A DNA stretch of 64,000 nucleotides from JAGOBP01 sp964550855 (GCA_964550855.1 CAZKBQ010000003.1:62001-126000), one strand, 5' to 3'. Shown: positions 1-8,508, counted from the stretch's first letter. Notes: generated from the sequence alone by a model not told the origin. Translations and numbers: made by a program.

Positions 1-1
1 T

Positions 2-1114
2 CAGCGGGCGCGCTGGCAGGTGACGGCCACGGCTTACGAAACGGGCGAAGCCGAAGCGCGCTTTACGTCGCTGCCGCCGGTGGACATCGTCGATTTGCGC
101 GCGGAGTTAAAGTCGGGCAATACCCACATCTTCAGCCGGCGCCTGCAGCAGGCGCTGCGCGAGGTGCTCGATCGCGGCCAACAGGCGATCTTGTTCATGA
201 ACCGGCGCGGCGCGGCCACGTTTGTCATGTGCCGCGACTGCGGTTACGTGGTTAGCTGCCCCCGCTGCGATTCGCCGCTGACGTATCACGAACCAATCGA
301 GCCGCGCCCCGTCGCGCCCGCGCTGATCTGCCACACGTGCAACCATCGCCAGGCGCAGCCGCAACATTGCCCGGAATGCGGCAGCGGGCGCGTTCGATAT
401 TTCGGCGCGGGGACGCAGAAGATCGAAAGTGAACTGGCGGCGATGTTCCCGCAGGCGCGCGCGCTGCGCTGGGATCGCGACACGACGACGAGCAAGGGCG
501 CGCACGAGGTGATCTTGCAGCAGTTCAGCGAGCACCGGGCCGATGTGCTGATCGGTACGCAGATGATCGCGAAAGGGCTGGACTTGCCGCTGGTGACATT
601 AGTCGGGGTGGTCTCGGCGGATACGAGTTTGCATCTGCCCGATTTTCGCGCCGCCGAACGGACGTTTCAACTGTTGACCCAGGTCGCCGGTCGGGCAGGG
701 CGCGGCCTGTTGGGCGGACGAGCGATCATCCAGACGTACACGCCCGATCAATATGCCATCGAGACGGCAGCCCGTCACGACTATGAGACCTTTGCGCGGC
801 TGGAGCTGGAGTTCCGTCAGGCGACGGCCTATCCGCCGTTTACGCGGCTGGCGCGACTGCTGGTCTGGGACAAGAATCCCAATCGGGCGCAAAAACAGGC
901 CGAAAATGCGGCGCATGAACTGGATGCGATCCTGGCGAAACGCGGCCTCGATCGATCGGCGCTGATCGGCCCGGCGCCGTGCTTCTTCGCCAAAGTGCGC
1001 GATTATTATCGCTGGCACGTGACGCTGCGGCACGCCGATCCGGCGTCGATCCTGAGCGACCTGCCGGGGGGCTTCAACTGGCGCGTCGACGTGGATCCGA
1101 CGAGCATGTTGTAA
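2..1114 (+). CDS. priA: Primosomal protein N' (PriA helicase), C-terminal part
   Basis: This is the C-terminal part of the PriA DNA helicase, which restarts stalled replication forks. The reading frame is open to the left edge, so the 5' part (DNA-binding and first helicase lobe) lies outside the window. The visible part carries the PriA zinc-binding region, with CxxC pairs at CRDC, CPRC, CHTC and CPEC, and then the second helicase lobe, including the FGAGTQKIE segment, IGTQMIAKG and the QVAGRAGR motif VI. The paired zinc sites inside the helicase core are specific to PriA. A GTG at 20 is internal, not a start. The gene ends 258 bp before the next one, in a gap holding a dispersed repeat. Confidence 0.95.
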   Translation, partial: QRARWQVTATAYETGEAEARFTSLPPVDIVDLRAELKSGNTHIFSRRLQQALREVLDRGQQAILFMNRRGAATFVMCRDCGYVVSCPRCDSPLTYHEPIEPRPVAPALICHTCNHRQAQPQHCPECGSGRVRYFGAGTQKIESELAAMFPQARALRWDRDTTTSKGAHEVILQQFSEHRADVLIGTQMIAKGLDLPLVTLVGVVSADTSLHLPDFRAAERTFQLLTQVAGRAGRGLLGGRAIIQTYTPDQYAIETAARHDYETFARLELEFRQATAYPPFTRLARLLVWDKNPNRAQKQAENAAHELDAILAKRGLDRSALIGPAPCFFAKVRDYYRWHVTLRHADPASILSDLPGGFNWRVDVDPTSML

Positions 1115-1134
1115 ACACGGAGCGCAGGGGAGTG

Positions 1135-1350
1135 CGCGTCATTGTTTTGCCAACCGACTTCTCCAGCGAATGAATGCGCGCCTGGCAGGCGTGCCGCCGA
1201 CGAGACCCCGTCCACGCCGGTGGACGATCAGCTCAAGGCTTCCAAGGCGCGATCTCAATCGCCAGCACGCCGCCGCCGCCAAACTTTGACGCGCACTCAG
1301 CGCAGGGATGGCGTTTGACAGCCCCTCACGCGCAAGGTAGAATTCCTGCC
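1135..1350. repeat. Dispersed intergenic repeat, copy 1
   Basis: This non-coding stretch closely matches 22013-22190 in the same orientation. They share a long opening block that starts CGTCATTGTTTTGCC, a central CCCGTCCACGCCGG block, a CAATCGCCAGC block and a closing AATTCCTG block. Copy 1 has an extra segment near 1275-1330; part of it (CCAAACTTTGAC followed by CGCACTC) recurs at 9543-9567. There are no terminal repeats or transposase, so it looks like a small non-autonomous or structural repeat. Its right end supplies the promoter of the next gene. Confidence 0.75.
1315..1343 (+). promoter_or_regulatory. Sigma-70-type promoter for the DUF5989/carbamoyltransferase cassette
   Basis: A perfect -35 TTGACA (1315-1320) and a -10 TAGAAT (1338-1343) are separated by 17 bp. 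They sit 30 bp before the GTG start of the DUF5989 gene. Confidence 0.75.
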
Positions 1351-1372
1351 AAGTTTGAGAAGGAGTGTCAGG

Positions 1373-1555
1373 GTGAAGAAGTTCTTTCAGCAGATGTCGA
1401 CGAACATGGGTACGGCCGGCTCGGTGCTGGCCTTTCTGTGGCAGCGCAAACGCTGGTGGCTGATTCCGTTGGTGACGGCGCTGCTGTTGTTTGCCCTGCT
1501 GTTGGTCTTCGCGACGGCATCGGGTGTGGCTCCGTTCATCTACACGTTGTTTTAA
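1373..1555 (+). CDS. DUF5989 family small membrane protein
   Basis: This 60-residue protein has one hydrophobic segment (about residues 25-50) and ends VAPFIYTLF, which I recognise as the DUF5989 family. The family has no established function. It is usually found beside NodU-type carbamoyltransferases, as here. I chose the GTG at 1373 because AAGGAG lies 7 nt upstream; an in-frame TTG at 1355 lies within that Shine-Dalgarno region. It is the first gene after the promoter at 1315 and is probably co-transcribed with the genes at 1722 and 1950, although a repeat lies between. Confidence 0.8.
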   Translation: MKKFFQQMSTNMGTAGSVLAFLWQRKRWWLIPLVTALLLFALLLVFATASGVAPFIYTLF

Positions 1556-1561
1556 GCGAGT

Positions 1562-1628
1562 GTCATTGCGAGGAGGCCGCGGGCCGGCGAAGCAATCTGG
1601 GACCGGGTCAGGGTGAGATTGCTTCGGC
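1562..1628. repeat. Palindromic interspersed repeat of the CATTGCGAGG...GAAGCAATCT type
   Basis: The element starts GTCATTGCGAGGAGG and contains an 11-bp inverted repeat: CGAAGCAATCT at 1588-1598 and AGATTGCTTCG at 1616-1626. Repeats of this general form occur between genes in many unrelated bacterial genomes. It interrupts the gap between two cassette genes and may form an mRNA hairpin. Confidence 0.6.
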
Positions 1629-1721
1629 GCGAATAGATGCGCCTTGCACTGACGATGTCAGGCGACGACAGCGTCATGGCGATTGGGCTGTGACGCTGTC
1701 TGTTTGTGAAGTGGAGGGCTG

Positions 1722-1949
1722 ATGAATCTGCTGCAGAGAATCTGGGCCGGCTGGAAGCGCTTCGGCCATTTCATGGGCGACCTGCTGGGCCGCGTCGTGT
1801 TGACGATCTTCTATTTCACGATCTTCCTGCCGTTCGGCCTGATCACCACGCTGCTCGGCGATCCGCTGGATATGAAGAAGAAAGCCCCGCAGTGGCACCA
1901 GCGCACGACTGGCGACCGCACCATGACCGAAGCGCAGAGGGAGTTCTAG
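1722..1949 (+). CDS. Small membrane-associated protein of the carbamoyltransferase cassette
   Basis: This 75-residue protein has an amphipathic N-terminus and one membrane segment around residues 22-45 (VVLTIFYFTIFLPFGLI), then a short basic tail. I do not recognise a named family. Small proteins of this shape often lie between DUF5989 and NodU-like carbamoyltransferase genes, so it may anchor or assist that enzyme. The ATG has a GGAGG about 5 nt upstream. The stop codon directly abuts the next start codon at 1950, which indicates translational coupling. Confidence 0.75.
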   Translation: MNLLQRIWAGWKRFGHFMGDLLGRVVLTIFYFTIFLPFGLITTLLGDPLDMKKKAPQWHQRTTGDRTMTEAQREF

Positions 1950-3755
1950 ATGTACATTCTGGGCGTCTCTTGTTATTATCACGATTCGGCGGCAGTGCTG
2001 CTGCACGACGGCCAACTGGTGGCCGCGGCCGAGGAAGAGCGCTTCACGCGCCTCAAGCACGACAACGGCTATCCCACGCAGGCCATTGAGTTTTGTCTGC
2101 GGCAGGGCGGCATCACCTCGCATGATGTCGATTACGTGGTCTTCTACGAAAAACCGCTCGTCAAATTCGAGCGCATCCTCATGACCACGCTCGGCGCGTT
2201 CCCCCGCTCGTATCCGGTTTTTCGCGAATCGATGATTGCGTGGTTCAACGAGAAATTGTGGGTCAAGAGCAAGCTGCGCACCAGCATCGACATTCCGCCG
2301 GAGCGGGTGTTGTTTGTGGAGCATCATCTCTCGCACGCGGCCAGCGCCTTGTTCGCCTCGCCGTTTGAGGATGCGGCGGTGTTGACCATCGACGGGGTGG
2401 GCGAGTGGACCACGGCCACGATCGGTCACGGCACAGCGGCCTGGCCCCAGCCCGATGGCACGATCAAGGGCGAAAACAAGATCGATTTGACGCACGAAGT
2501 GCGTTTCCCACATTCGCTGGGTCTGCTCTATTCGGCCTTCACCGCGTGGCTGGCCTTCCAGGTCAACGAAGGTGAATACAAAGTGATGGGCATGGCGCCC
2601 TACGGCACGCCCCGCTATCTCGATCGGGTGTACCGGCTGATCGACATCGCCGACGACGGCAGCTTCCGGTTGAACATGGACTACTTTAGTTTCCACTATT
2701 CAACCCACAGCACTTACAATCAAAAGTTCGTCGATCTGTTTGGCGAGCCGCGCCGGAAAGAGGCCGAGTTCTACACGACGACCACGCATCCCCGAAAGGA
2801 TCATCCGCAGTGGTCGGATGCGGTGGCGGCGCAGAACCAGCACTATGCCGACGTCGCGGCCAGCATCCAGGCGGTGACCGAAGACTTGATGCTGAAGATG
2901 GCGCGGCATGCACACGCAGTGACGGGCAGCCGCAACCTCGTCATCGCGGGTGGGGTGGCGCTGAACAGCGTGGCCAACGGCCGCATCATCAAAGAGACGC
3001 CGTTCGAGAACGTGTACATTCAACCGGCGGCCGGCGACAGCGGCGGCGCGCTGGGCGCGGCGCTGTACGCGTATCACGTGTTGTTGAACAAGCCGCGTGA
3101 GTTTGTGATGGAGCACGCCTACTGGGGCCAGGAATATTCAATCGACGAGATGAAGGCCGCCATCGAGGAAAAAGGCTTCGCCTACGAGCGCATCGAAGAT
3201 GACGAGAAGCTGCTCGATCAAGTCGTCGATCGGCTGACGCAGAGCAAGGTCGTCAGCTGGTTCCGCGGCCGCTTCGAGTGGGGGCCGCGGGCGCTGGGCC
3301 ACCGATCGATCCTGGCTGATCCCCGCCGGGTGGAAATGAAGGAAGTGGTCAACACCAAGATCAAGTTCCGCGAGCCGTTCCGCCCGTTTGCACCGGTGAT
3401 TCTGGAAGAACGCACGCAGGAATACTTTGATATGCCGTCGCCGGAGAAGTATTATCCCGCGCGCTACATGTTGTTGGTGACTAACATTCCCGAAGCCAAA
3501 CGCGACGACATTCAAGCGGTGTGTCACGTCGGCGGCACCGGGCGTTTGCAGACCATTCGGCGCGAGTGGAATCCCGCGTACTATCGGGTGGTGGAGAAGT
3601 TCGGCGAAGCGACCGGCGTGCCGGTGCTGCTAAATACTTCGTACAATTTGCGCGGCGAACCGATCGTGACGACGCCGCAAAACGCGCTCAACACCTTCGC
3701 CAGGTCCGACATCGACGCGCTGGTGATGGGACCGTATCTGGTGAAGAAGAAATAA
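1950..3755 (+). CDS. Carbamoyltransferase, NodU/CmcH/TobZ family
   Basis: Enzymes of this family move a carbamoyl group from carbamoyl phosphate, through carbamoyl-adenylate, to a hydroxyl on a sugar, antibiotic or Nod factor. The 601-residue length is typical. The N-terminal ASKHA-fold domain starts YILGVSCYYHDSAA; a metal-binding EHHLSHAASA motif lies near residue 125 and an AGGVALNSVANG motif near residue 330. The C-terminal domain begins around residue 420 with WFRGRFEWGPRALGHRS and includes NTKIKFREPFRPFAP. The acceptor cannot be told from sequence. The adjacent membrane proteins and SGNH hydrolase suggest a surface glycan or exported metabolite. Confidence 0.93.
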   Translation: MYILGVSCYYHDSAAVLLHDGQLVAAAEEERFTRLKHDNGYPTQAIEFCLRQGGITSHDVDYVVFYEKPLVKFERILMTTLGAFPRSYPVFRESMIAWFNEKLWVKSKLRTSIDIPPERVLFVEHHLSHAASALFASPFEDAAVLTIDGVGEWTTATIGHGTAAWPQPDGTIKGENKIDLTHEVRFPHSLGLLYSAFTAWLAFQVNEGEYKVMGMAPYGTPRYLDRVYRLIDIADDGSFRLNMDYFSFHYSTHSTYNQKFVDLFGEPRRKEAEFYTTTTHPRKDHPQWSDAVAAQNQHYADVAASIQAVTEDLMLKMARHAHAVTGSRNLVIAGGVALNSVANGRIIKETPFENVYIQPAAGDSGGALGAALYAYHVLLNKPREFVMEHAYWGQEYSIDEMKAAIEEKGFAYERIEDDEKLLDQVVDRLTQSKVVSWFRGRFEWGPRALGHRSILADPRRVEMKEVVNTKIKFREPFRPFAPVILEERTQEYFDMPSPEKYYPARYMLLVTNIPEAKRDDIQAVCHVGGTGRLQTIRREWNPAYYRVVEKFGEATGVPVLLNTSYNLRGEPIVTTPQNALNTFARSDIDALVMGPYLVKKK

Positions 3756-3768
3756 CTTCAACCACGAA

Positions 3769-3803
3769 GGCCGCTCGGGAGCAGGCCGCAGGACCGAGCG
3801 GCC
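3769..3803. terminator. Inverted repeat after the carbamoyltransferase gene
   Basis: A 10-bp perfect stem, GGCCGCTCGG (3769-3778) with CCGAGCGGCC (3794-3803), encloses a 15-nt loop. There is no T-run after it, so it may be a weak or factor-assisted terminator, or an mRNA-stabilising hairpin before the SGNH gene. Confidence 0.5.
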
Positions 3804-3829
3804 TGCGTGCTCTTCGCGATTAATTTTCT

Positions 3830-5128
3830 ATGACTGCCTCCCCTTCTCCCAGGTCGCGCCACCGCGTACGGAATTTTGTGATCTGGCTCGCGGTGATGCT
3901 GGTTGTCATCCTCGTCGTCTTCGAGATCGGCTTTCGCATCTTTTACCGGCTAATTCCGCTGGACGTATGCGCGGCCACGCCCATCATCGGCAACTACTAT
4001 TGCCAGCCGTATCTGCAGTACGACAAACCGATCAAGCTGGCGTACCGCTACGTCCCCGGTTATCACACCGAGGGCCTGTGGGACCCGGCCGATCCGCGTA
4101 CGGCCAATCCCGGCAACGAAACGCGGCCGACCGGCCGCAGTCAAGCCTTTTTCTATCAGTTCCAGACCGACGAGAACGGCTTCCCCAATGACGAGTATAA
4201 AGAGCGCGACCACTATGACATCGTGATCGCCGGCGATTCGTTTACGATCCGCACCGCGCCCAAGACGTGGATCGAATCGCTGCGCGAGCTGACCGGCCAG
4301 AGCATCCTGGCGCTGGGCGCGCCCAGCTGGAGCACACTCAACGAAGTGGAGGCCATCAAAGCCTTCGGCCTGGATAAGCAACCCAAAACTGTGATCGTAG
4401 CGTTCTTCGAGGGCAACGATCTGTTCAATACGGAACAGTATTTGGAGCGGCAGGCCAGCGGCCTGAGCTGGAAAGAGTTCGATTTCCAGACTGCGCCGCT
4501 CACCCAGCAGATCATCATGCCCTACATGATCGCGCACTGGCTCAATCCGCTGGCCGGCGGTACGACGGTGGACACCTCGATCCGCTACCGGTATCCGGTT
4601 ACCGCCAGCACGGAAGCGGGCTACATCCAAATGGTGCTCAAAGACTTTCACCTGTTGCCGTTGAGCGCCGATTACGATACCATCGCCCGCTCCGATGAAT
4701 TTGCGGCCATCAAAAAAGCGCTGCTCGACCTCAAAATCCTGTGCGACGCGCAGGGCGCGCGGCTGGTGCTGATGTTCATCCCCAGCAAAGAACACGTGTA
4801 CTGGTCGCGCATCTGGGATCCGGTGGACGTGAACAACATCCTGGAGCGCACCGTAACAGTGAAGTTAAGCGAGGGCGATCACGGCCACTTCGTGTGGGAG
4901 CCCCAGTACCTTAGCTTCGACGCATTCAGCGCCAACCAAACTGCGCAGGAACGCATCTTCACGGACTTTACCCGCGATGCCGGCATCGACTTCCTGAACC
5001 TCATGCCGACTTTCTGGCAGAACGGCATCCAACATGGTGAGCTGTACTGGTACGCCGATCCGCACTGGAATCAGGCCGGCAACGACCTCGCCGCGCAGAC
5101 CGTGGCCGCCTACCTGGCCGCACCCTGA
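3830..5128 (+). CDS. Membrane-anchored SGNH/GDSL hydrolase-like protein
   Basis: This 432-residue protein has an N-terminal membrane anchor (about residues 16-45) followed by an extracytoplasmic SGNH-hydrolase fold. The block I serine is in GDSF (about residue 135), the block III-like Asn in FFEGND (about residue 190), and the catalytic Asp/His pair in YADPHW near the C-terminus. Such enzymes add or remove acyl groups on cell-surface glycans. The position after the carbamoyltransferase suggests a joint role in glycan decoration. No clear ribosome-binding site precedes the ATG. The substrate is unknown. Its last 19 bp overlap the opposite-strand gene ending at 5110. Confidence 0.8.
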   Translation: MTASPSPRSRHRVRNFVIWLAVMLVVILVVFEIGFRIFYRLIPLDVCAATPIIGNYYCQPYLQYDKPIKLAYRYVPGYHTEGLWDPADPRTANPGNETRPTGRSQAFFYQFQTDENGFPNDEYKERDHYDIVIAGDSFTIRTAPKTWIESLRELTGQSILALGAPSWSTLNEVEAIKAFGLDKQPKTVIVAFFEGNDLFNTEQYLERQASGLSWKEFDFQTAPLTQQIIMPYMIAHWLNPLAGGTTVDTSIRYRYPVTASTEAGYIQMVLKDFHLLPLSADYDTIARSDEFAAIKKALLDLKILCDAQGARLVLMFIPSKEHVYWSRIWDPVDVNNILERTVTVKLSEGDHGHFVWEPQYLSFDAFSANQTAQERIFTDFTRDAGIDFLNLMPTFWQNGIQHGELYWYADPHWNQAGNDLAAQTVAAYLAAP

Positions 5129-5334
5129 CACTGGCCGGTCAACTCGAACAGCCCGGCGATGAACGTCTCCCAATCCCAAAACTCACGCTGCTCGCCACTG
5201 GCAACGTGATGCAGCCGGCCACGCCACCGACCATCGCCGTCGGCCCGCCCCTCGTGCCACAGCCGAATGGCGAACAACTCCGATCGGAAGCGCAGCCACG
5301 AGCTGGCCTGGTCGTTCAACGGTTCCGCTCTCAT
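5110..5334 (-). CDS. Small hypothetical protein (Trp-rich, about 74 aa)
   Basis: The protein reads like small Chloroflexota proteins of the pattern SELFAIRLW...WRGRLHHVASGE...FWDWETFIAGL, rich in Trp, Arg and acidic residues. That pattern is from memory and I know of no function. The ATG at 5334 is preferred over a longer frame to 5364 because GAGG lies 5 nt upstream. The gene converges on the SGNH hydrolase gene and overlaps its last 19 bp. It is probably a soluble cytoplasmic protein. Confidence 0.6.
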   Translation of the reverse strand: MRAEPLNDQASSWLRFRSELFAIRLWHEGRADGDGRWRGRLHHVASGEQREFWDWETFIAGLFELTGQCQGAAR

Positions 5335-5436
5335 TGCGACCTCGCATGCAGATAATTGACCCATACTGCCACCCTGAAGTATGCACGCCGGGCGTTTGCT
5401 CAGCGTGTCCGCGGGCCGTCACCGCTACAAATCTGA

Positions 5437-5464
5437 TTGACAATTCTCCCGAAAAGCTTAGAAT
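5437..5464 (+). promoter_or_regulatory. Promoter of the helix-turn-helix gene
   Basis: TTGACA (5437-5442), 16 bp, TAGAAT (5459-5464). The predicted start site is near 5471, only about 14 nt before the first possible start codon. Confidence 0.65.
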
Positions 5465-5484
5465 CAGCCGGGAATTGATCAAAT

Positions 5485-6153
5485 TTGCTCAGATTTCAGG
5501 CCGTTACTTTGCCCTCCCAAAATCCGACTGATCAGGTTGTGGAAGACGAATGGCTCTCGCTCAGCGCCGCCTCTGAACTGATCGGCGTGCATCCGGCCAC
5601 GCTGCGCGCGTGGGCCAACCAGGGGCGGGTGGGCAGCCAGCGCACGGCCGGCGGGCACCGGCGCTTCCGCAAATCCGATCTGCAGTCGTGGGCCAACCCG
5701 CCGCGCGAGGCCTCGCCCGGCATCGAGATGCTGATCCACTCCGCGCTGGGCCGCGTGCGGTTGACGATGGATCAGGCGGAAATGCCGTGGCTCGATCGGC
5801 TGGACGAAGCCGATCGGGCGCAGCACCGTGAACTGGGCCGCCGCCTCATGCTCGATCTGGGCGCCGCCCTCAACGCGCCCCTCGGCCAGGACGCTGCGGC
5901 TGCCGATCAGGCCCGGGCGCTGGGCGCCGACTACGGGCACCTGTCCGGCGCGCAGGGGCTGACCCTGACCGACGCAGTCAAGGCCTTTCTGTTCTTTCGC
6001 GATTCACTGGTGGACAGCCTGATTCAGATGACGAACTACACGGACCTGCCCGGCACGCCCGATTGGTTGATGCTGAGCCGGCGACTCAATGCCTTCACCA
6101 ACGGCGTGCTGTTGAGCCTGATCGAAAACTATCCGCCAGGCAGTCGCCGGTAA
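5485..6153 (+). CDS. MerR/excisionase-type helix-turn-helix protein with a C-terminal helical domain
   Basis: An N-terminal winged-helix DNA-binding domain (about residues 22-75) carries LSLSAASELIGVHPATLRAW and GGHRRFRKSDL, the typical MerR/BldC-like helix and wing. The C-terminal 130 residues are predicted all-helical and resemble RsbR-N or globin-like sensor regions found in other HTH fusions, but I cannot name the family. It is probably a one-component regulator. The start is uncertain: TTG at 5485, TTG at 5509 and GTG at 5539 are all possible, and none has a strong Shine-Dalgarno. Two membrane-protein genes follow. Confidence 0.75.
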   Translation: MLRFQAVTLPSQNPTDQVVEDEWLSLSAASELIGVHPATLRAWANQGRVGSQRTAGGHRRFRKSDLQSWANPPREASPGIEMLIHSALGRVRLTMDQAEMPWLDRLDEADRAQHRELGRRLMLDLGAALNAPLGQDAAAADQARALGADYGHLSGAQGLTLTDAVKAFLFFRDSLVDSLIQMTNYTDLPGTPDWLMLSRRLNAFTNGVLLSLIENYPPGSRR

Positions 6154-6167
6154 ATGAGTGCGCGTGT

Positions 6168-6320
6168 ATGACCGAGAACCGACCGCCCACGCCGCGCAAG
6201 CAGACACCGCGCGTGCCGTCGAACGTCCTGTACAACCGGATCGTGCCCATCGCCATCGGCGTGCTGGCGATCGTGCTGCTGATCGTGATCGCCGTCATCA
6301 TCCTGGGTGCAGGCTACTAA
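6168..6320 (+). CDS. Small single-pass membrane protein (50 aa)
   Basis: A polar, Pro- and Arg-rich N-terminus of about 24 residues is followed by one membrane helix (IVPIAIGVLAIVLLIVIAVI) that runs almost to the C-terminus. I know of no homologue family. It begins 14 bp after the HTH gene stop and ends 12 bp before the next start, so it is almost certainly part of one transcript. I chose the ATG at 6168 because upstream in-frame codons run inside the HTH gene. Confidence 0.65.
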   Translation: MTENRPPTPRKQTPRVPSNVLYNRIVPIAIGVLAIVLLIVIAVIILGAGY

Positions 6321-6332
6321 GGGGAGACCATT

Positions 6333-7055
6333 ATGATTCACGTTCTGCCGTTCATTTCCACGCTGGTGGTGTTTGTCTTCGCTTTCCTGGTGCTGCAGCG
6401 CTACCGGCAGCGCGGCGGTATGCACCTGCTGCTGTGGGGCATCGGCTTTGTGATGTACGGCCTGGGCACCTTCGCCGAAGCCTACCTGGCCTTCAACTAC
6501 TCGTCCTTCATCCTGCACGGCTGGTACCTGTTTGGGGCGGTGCTCACGCCCGCCTGGCTGGGCCAGGGCACGATCTTCCTGCTGGTGCGGCGGCGCCACG
6601 TCGCCACCATTCTGCTGATCGTGCTGGTGCTGGCTTCCATCTTTACGGCGCTGCATGTCTATAGCCTGCCTACTCAGGACGCCTTATACGACGTGGCGAA
6701 GCCCGTGTCGGCCCAGTACAAAGACGTCATGGCGCGCACCGGGCTGACCACAACCCTGCTGGGGATCTTCGCAGCGTACGGCACGCTGGCATTGGTGGGC
6801 GGCGCGCTGTATTCGGCCTACATTTTCTGGCGCAAGCGCATCATGCCGCAGCGCGTGCTGGGCAACGTCCTCATCGCGGCGGGCGCGCTGTCGCCGGCGC
6901 TGGGCGGCGTGCTGGTTACCCGCGGCCTGGGTGACTATCTGTTCATCAGCGAATTGCTCGGTGCCATCATCATGTTCATCGGTTTCCGGCTGGCCACCAC
7001 CCAACAGCCGGTGCCGGTGGCCGCGCCGGTGTCCGGCGCTACGGCCAACTCCTGA
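6333..7055 (+). CDS. Seven-helix membrane protein of unknown function
   Basis: This 240-residue protein shows about seven hydrophobic segments with short loops and a Pro/Val-rich C-terminal tail. I do not recognise the family. GGGGAG lies 9 nt before the ATG. It follows the 50-aa membrane protein closely and is followed by an 11-bp-stem hairpin at 7075. The HTH protein at 5485 may control this pair. Confidence 0.75.
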   Translation: MIHVLPFISTLVVFVFAFLVLQRYRQRGGMHLLLWGIGFVMYGLGTFAEAYLAFNYSSFILHGWYLFGAVLTPAWLGQGTIFLLVRRRHVATILLIVLVLASIFTALHVYSLPTQDALYDVAKPVSAQYKDVMARTGLTTTLLGIFAAYGTLALVGGALYSAYIFWRKRIMPQRVLGNVLIAAGALSPALGGVLVTRGLGDYLFISELLGAIIMFIGFRLATTQQPVPVAAPVSGATANS

Positions 7056-7074
7056 ATCAGACCCCTGTCCGCCG

Positions 7075-7104
7075 ACAAGGACGGCCGGTACGCGCCGTCC
7101 TTGT
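7075..7104 (+). terminator. Terminator-like hairpin
   Basis: ACAAGGACGGC (7075-7085) pairs perfectly with GCCGTCCTTGT (7094-7104) across an 8-nt loop. Only a weak T-rich tail follows. It separates the HTH/membrane operon from the sortase gene. Confidence 0.6.
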
Positions 7105-7170
7105 TGCATTGTACCGGTCTGCGCGGCTGCGGCGGCCGGGCGCGGTGGTATAATCGGCGCGAACTTTACC

Positions 7171-7926
7171 ATGGCCCACAAACGCTCGCACCTCGCCTCG
7201 CTGCTGATGCTCTCAGGATTTATCCTGATTTTGATCGGAGCGCTGACGGCGGTGACGTCTTCGGCACCGCCCGAGGGCGCCATCCCCGCCGACTACGGCG
7301 AGGCGGCTCCGCCTACGCCGCTGCGGCCCACCGTCACGCCGCTGCCCGGTCCGGGGCAGGTGGCTCCGCCGCCGGCGATCCTGCCTGAGACATCGCTGGA
7401 GACCCCTCAGGCAACGCCTGTCGCCGCCGTGCCCCCAGAACCGACCCGCGACGCCGGCCCGCAAATGCCGCGCCGCATTGTCATCTCGGCCATCGGGCTG
7501 GACGCGCCTATCGAGATAGTGGGCTGGCACGTCATCAATGGCGTCAGCACGTGGGATGTGCCCGATCACTTTGCCGCCGGCTGGCTCAAGACCAGCGCGC
7601 CGCTCGGCCAGATCGGCAACACCGTGCTGGACGGGCATCACAATATTGCCGGCGAGGTTTTTCGGTATCTGGTGAACCTCAAGCCTGGCGACGAAATTGA
7701 AGTATACTCTGGTCAGCGCGTGTACACCTACAAAGTTGCAATCCGGCGAATCCTGAAGGAACTTGGTGAACCGGAGGCCGTGCGCCTGCAGAACGCCCAG
7801 TGGATCATGCCCACCGATGACGAGCGTTTGACGTTGGTCACCTGCTGGCCGCCTACCAACAACACGCACCGATTGATCATCGTGGCCTTGCCGGCCGCCG
7901 CGAGAAACCGCGATCTCCAGCCCTGA
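7171..7926 (+). CDS. Sortase (class D/E/F-like transpeptidase)
   Basis: Sortases cut a C-terminal sorting signal and attach the protein to a cell-surface amine. This 251-residue protein has an N-terminal membrane anchor (about residues 10-30), a Pro-rich linker, and the sortase barrel from about residue 100. The catalytic triad is visible: His156 (DGHHN), Cys225 (LVTCWP) and Arg234 (THRLI). A TATAAT at 7149-7154 lies 16 bp before the ATG, so the leader is only about 10 nt. No LPXTG-type substrate is evident in the window, and it may serve proteins encoded elsewhere. I cannot assign the class firmly. Confidence 0.9.
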   Translation: MAHKRSHLASLLMLSGFILILIGALTAVTSSAPPEGAIPADYGEAAPPTPLRPTVTPLPGPGQVAPPPAILPETSLETPQATPVAAVPPEPTRDAGPQMPRRIVISAIGLDAPIEIVGWHVINGVSTWDVPDHFAAGWLKTSAPLGQIGNTVLDGHHNIAGEVFRYLVNLKPGDEIEVYSGQRVYTYKVAIRRILKELGEPEAVRLQNAQWIMPTDDERLTLVTCWPPTNNTHRLIIVALPAAARNRDLQP

Positions 7927-7951
7927 CGACCGGCCTGAAAGCGAACCAATC

Positions 7952-8458
7952 ATGAATCTGCTTGATCTAGCCTTTATTCGCCGCACCCGGCGCAACCACG
8001 CGCTGGAGCATGCCACCATTCATCTGCTCAGCGCGGCGCTGCCCGGCACCCCGCTGGCCGGTCGCTCCACGCCCTTTGGGTTTTACCTGTACGGCGATGT
8101 GACCCAGGAGAGCCTGACCGCTGCCGCCTATGATGCGCTGAGCCGCCTGCGGCGCGGCGAAAGCCGCCTGGCCATTCATCCCGGTTGCGGCACCAATTAC
8201 CTGACTTCCGGCGCGTTTGCGGGGCTGGCCGCCCTGGTGACCTTGAGTGTTGGCAACCAGAAACAGCGCTGGTCGCGCCTGCCCGATGTGGTGGTGGCGG
8301 CCACGCTGGCGCTGATGGCCGCACATCCGGTGGGGCCGCTGCTGCAGGAAAAAGTAACCACCCTGGCCGACATGGGCGACCTATCGATCACGGGCGTGCG
8401 CAAACTATCGCAGCAAGGCCGCATGATCGTCCACTACGTCGATACCACCAGCAGCTAG
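7952..8458 (+). CDS. DUF6391 family protein
   Basis: The 168-residue protein begins with a helical segment containing RRNHALEHATIHLL, a signature I recognise from DUF6391 proteins of cyanobacteria and Chloroflexota. It has a HPGCGTNYLTSG motif near residue 75 and two hydrophobic stretches (about residues 82-98 and 108-128). No biochemical function is established. It begins 25 bp after the sortase stop and may be co-transcribed with it. Confidence 0.8.
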   Translation: MNLLDLAFIRRTRRNHALEHATIHLLSAALPGTPLAGRSTPFGFYLYGDVTQESLTAAAYDALSRLRRGESRLAIHPGCGTNYLTSGAFAGLAALVTLSVGNQKQRWSRLPDVVVAATLALMAAHPVGPLLQEKVTTLADMGDLSITGVRKLSQQGRMIVHYVDTTSS

Positions 8459-8508
8459 CCAGCGGGCGGCCACGCTCGATCGTTCATCTCTGGCCCGATC
8501 GGCTTCCC

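Noticed and set aside
1174..1722. 182-codon frame after priA
   Set aside because: It runs through a dispersed repeat, a promoter, the DUF5989 gene in another frame and a palindromic repeat.
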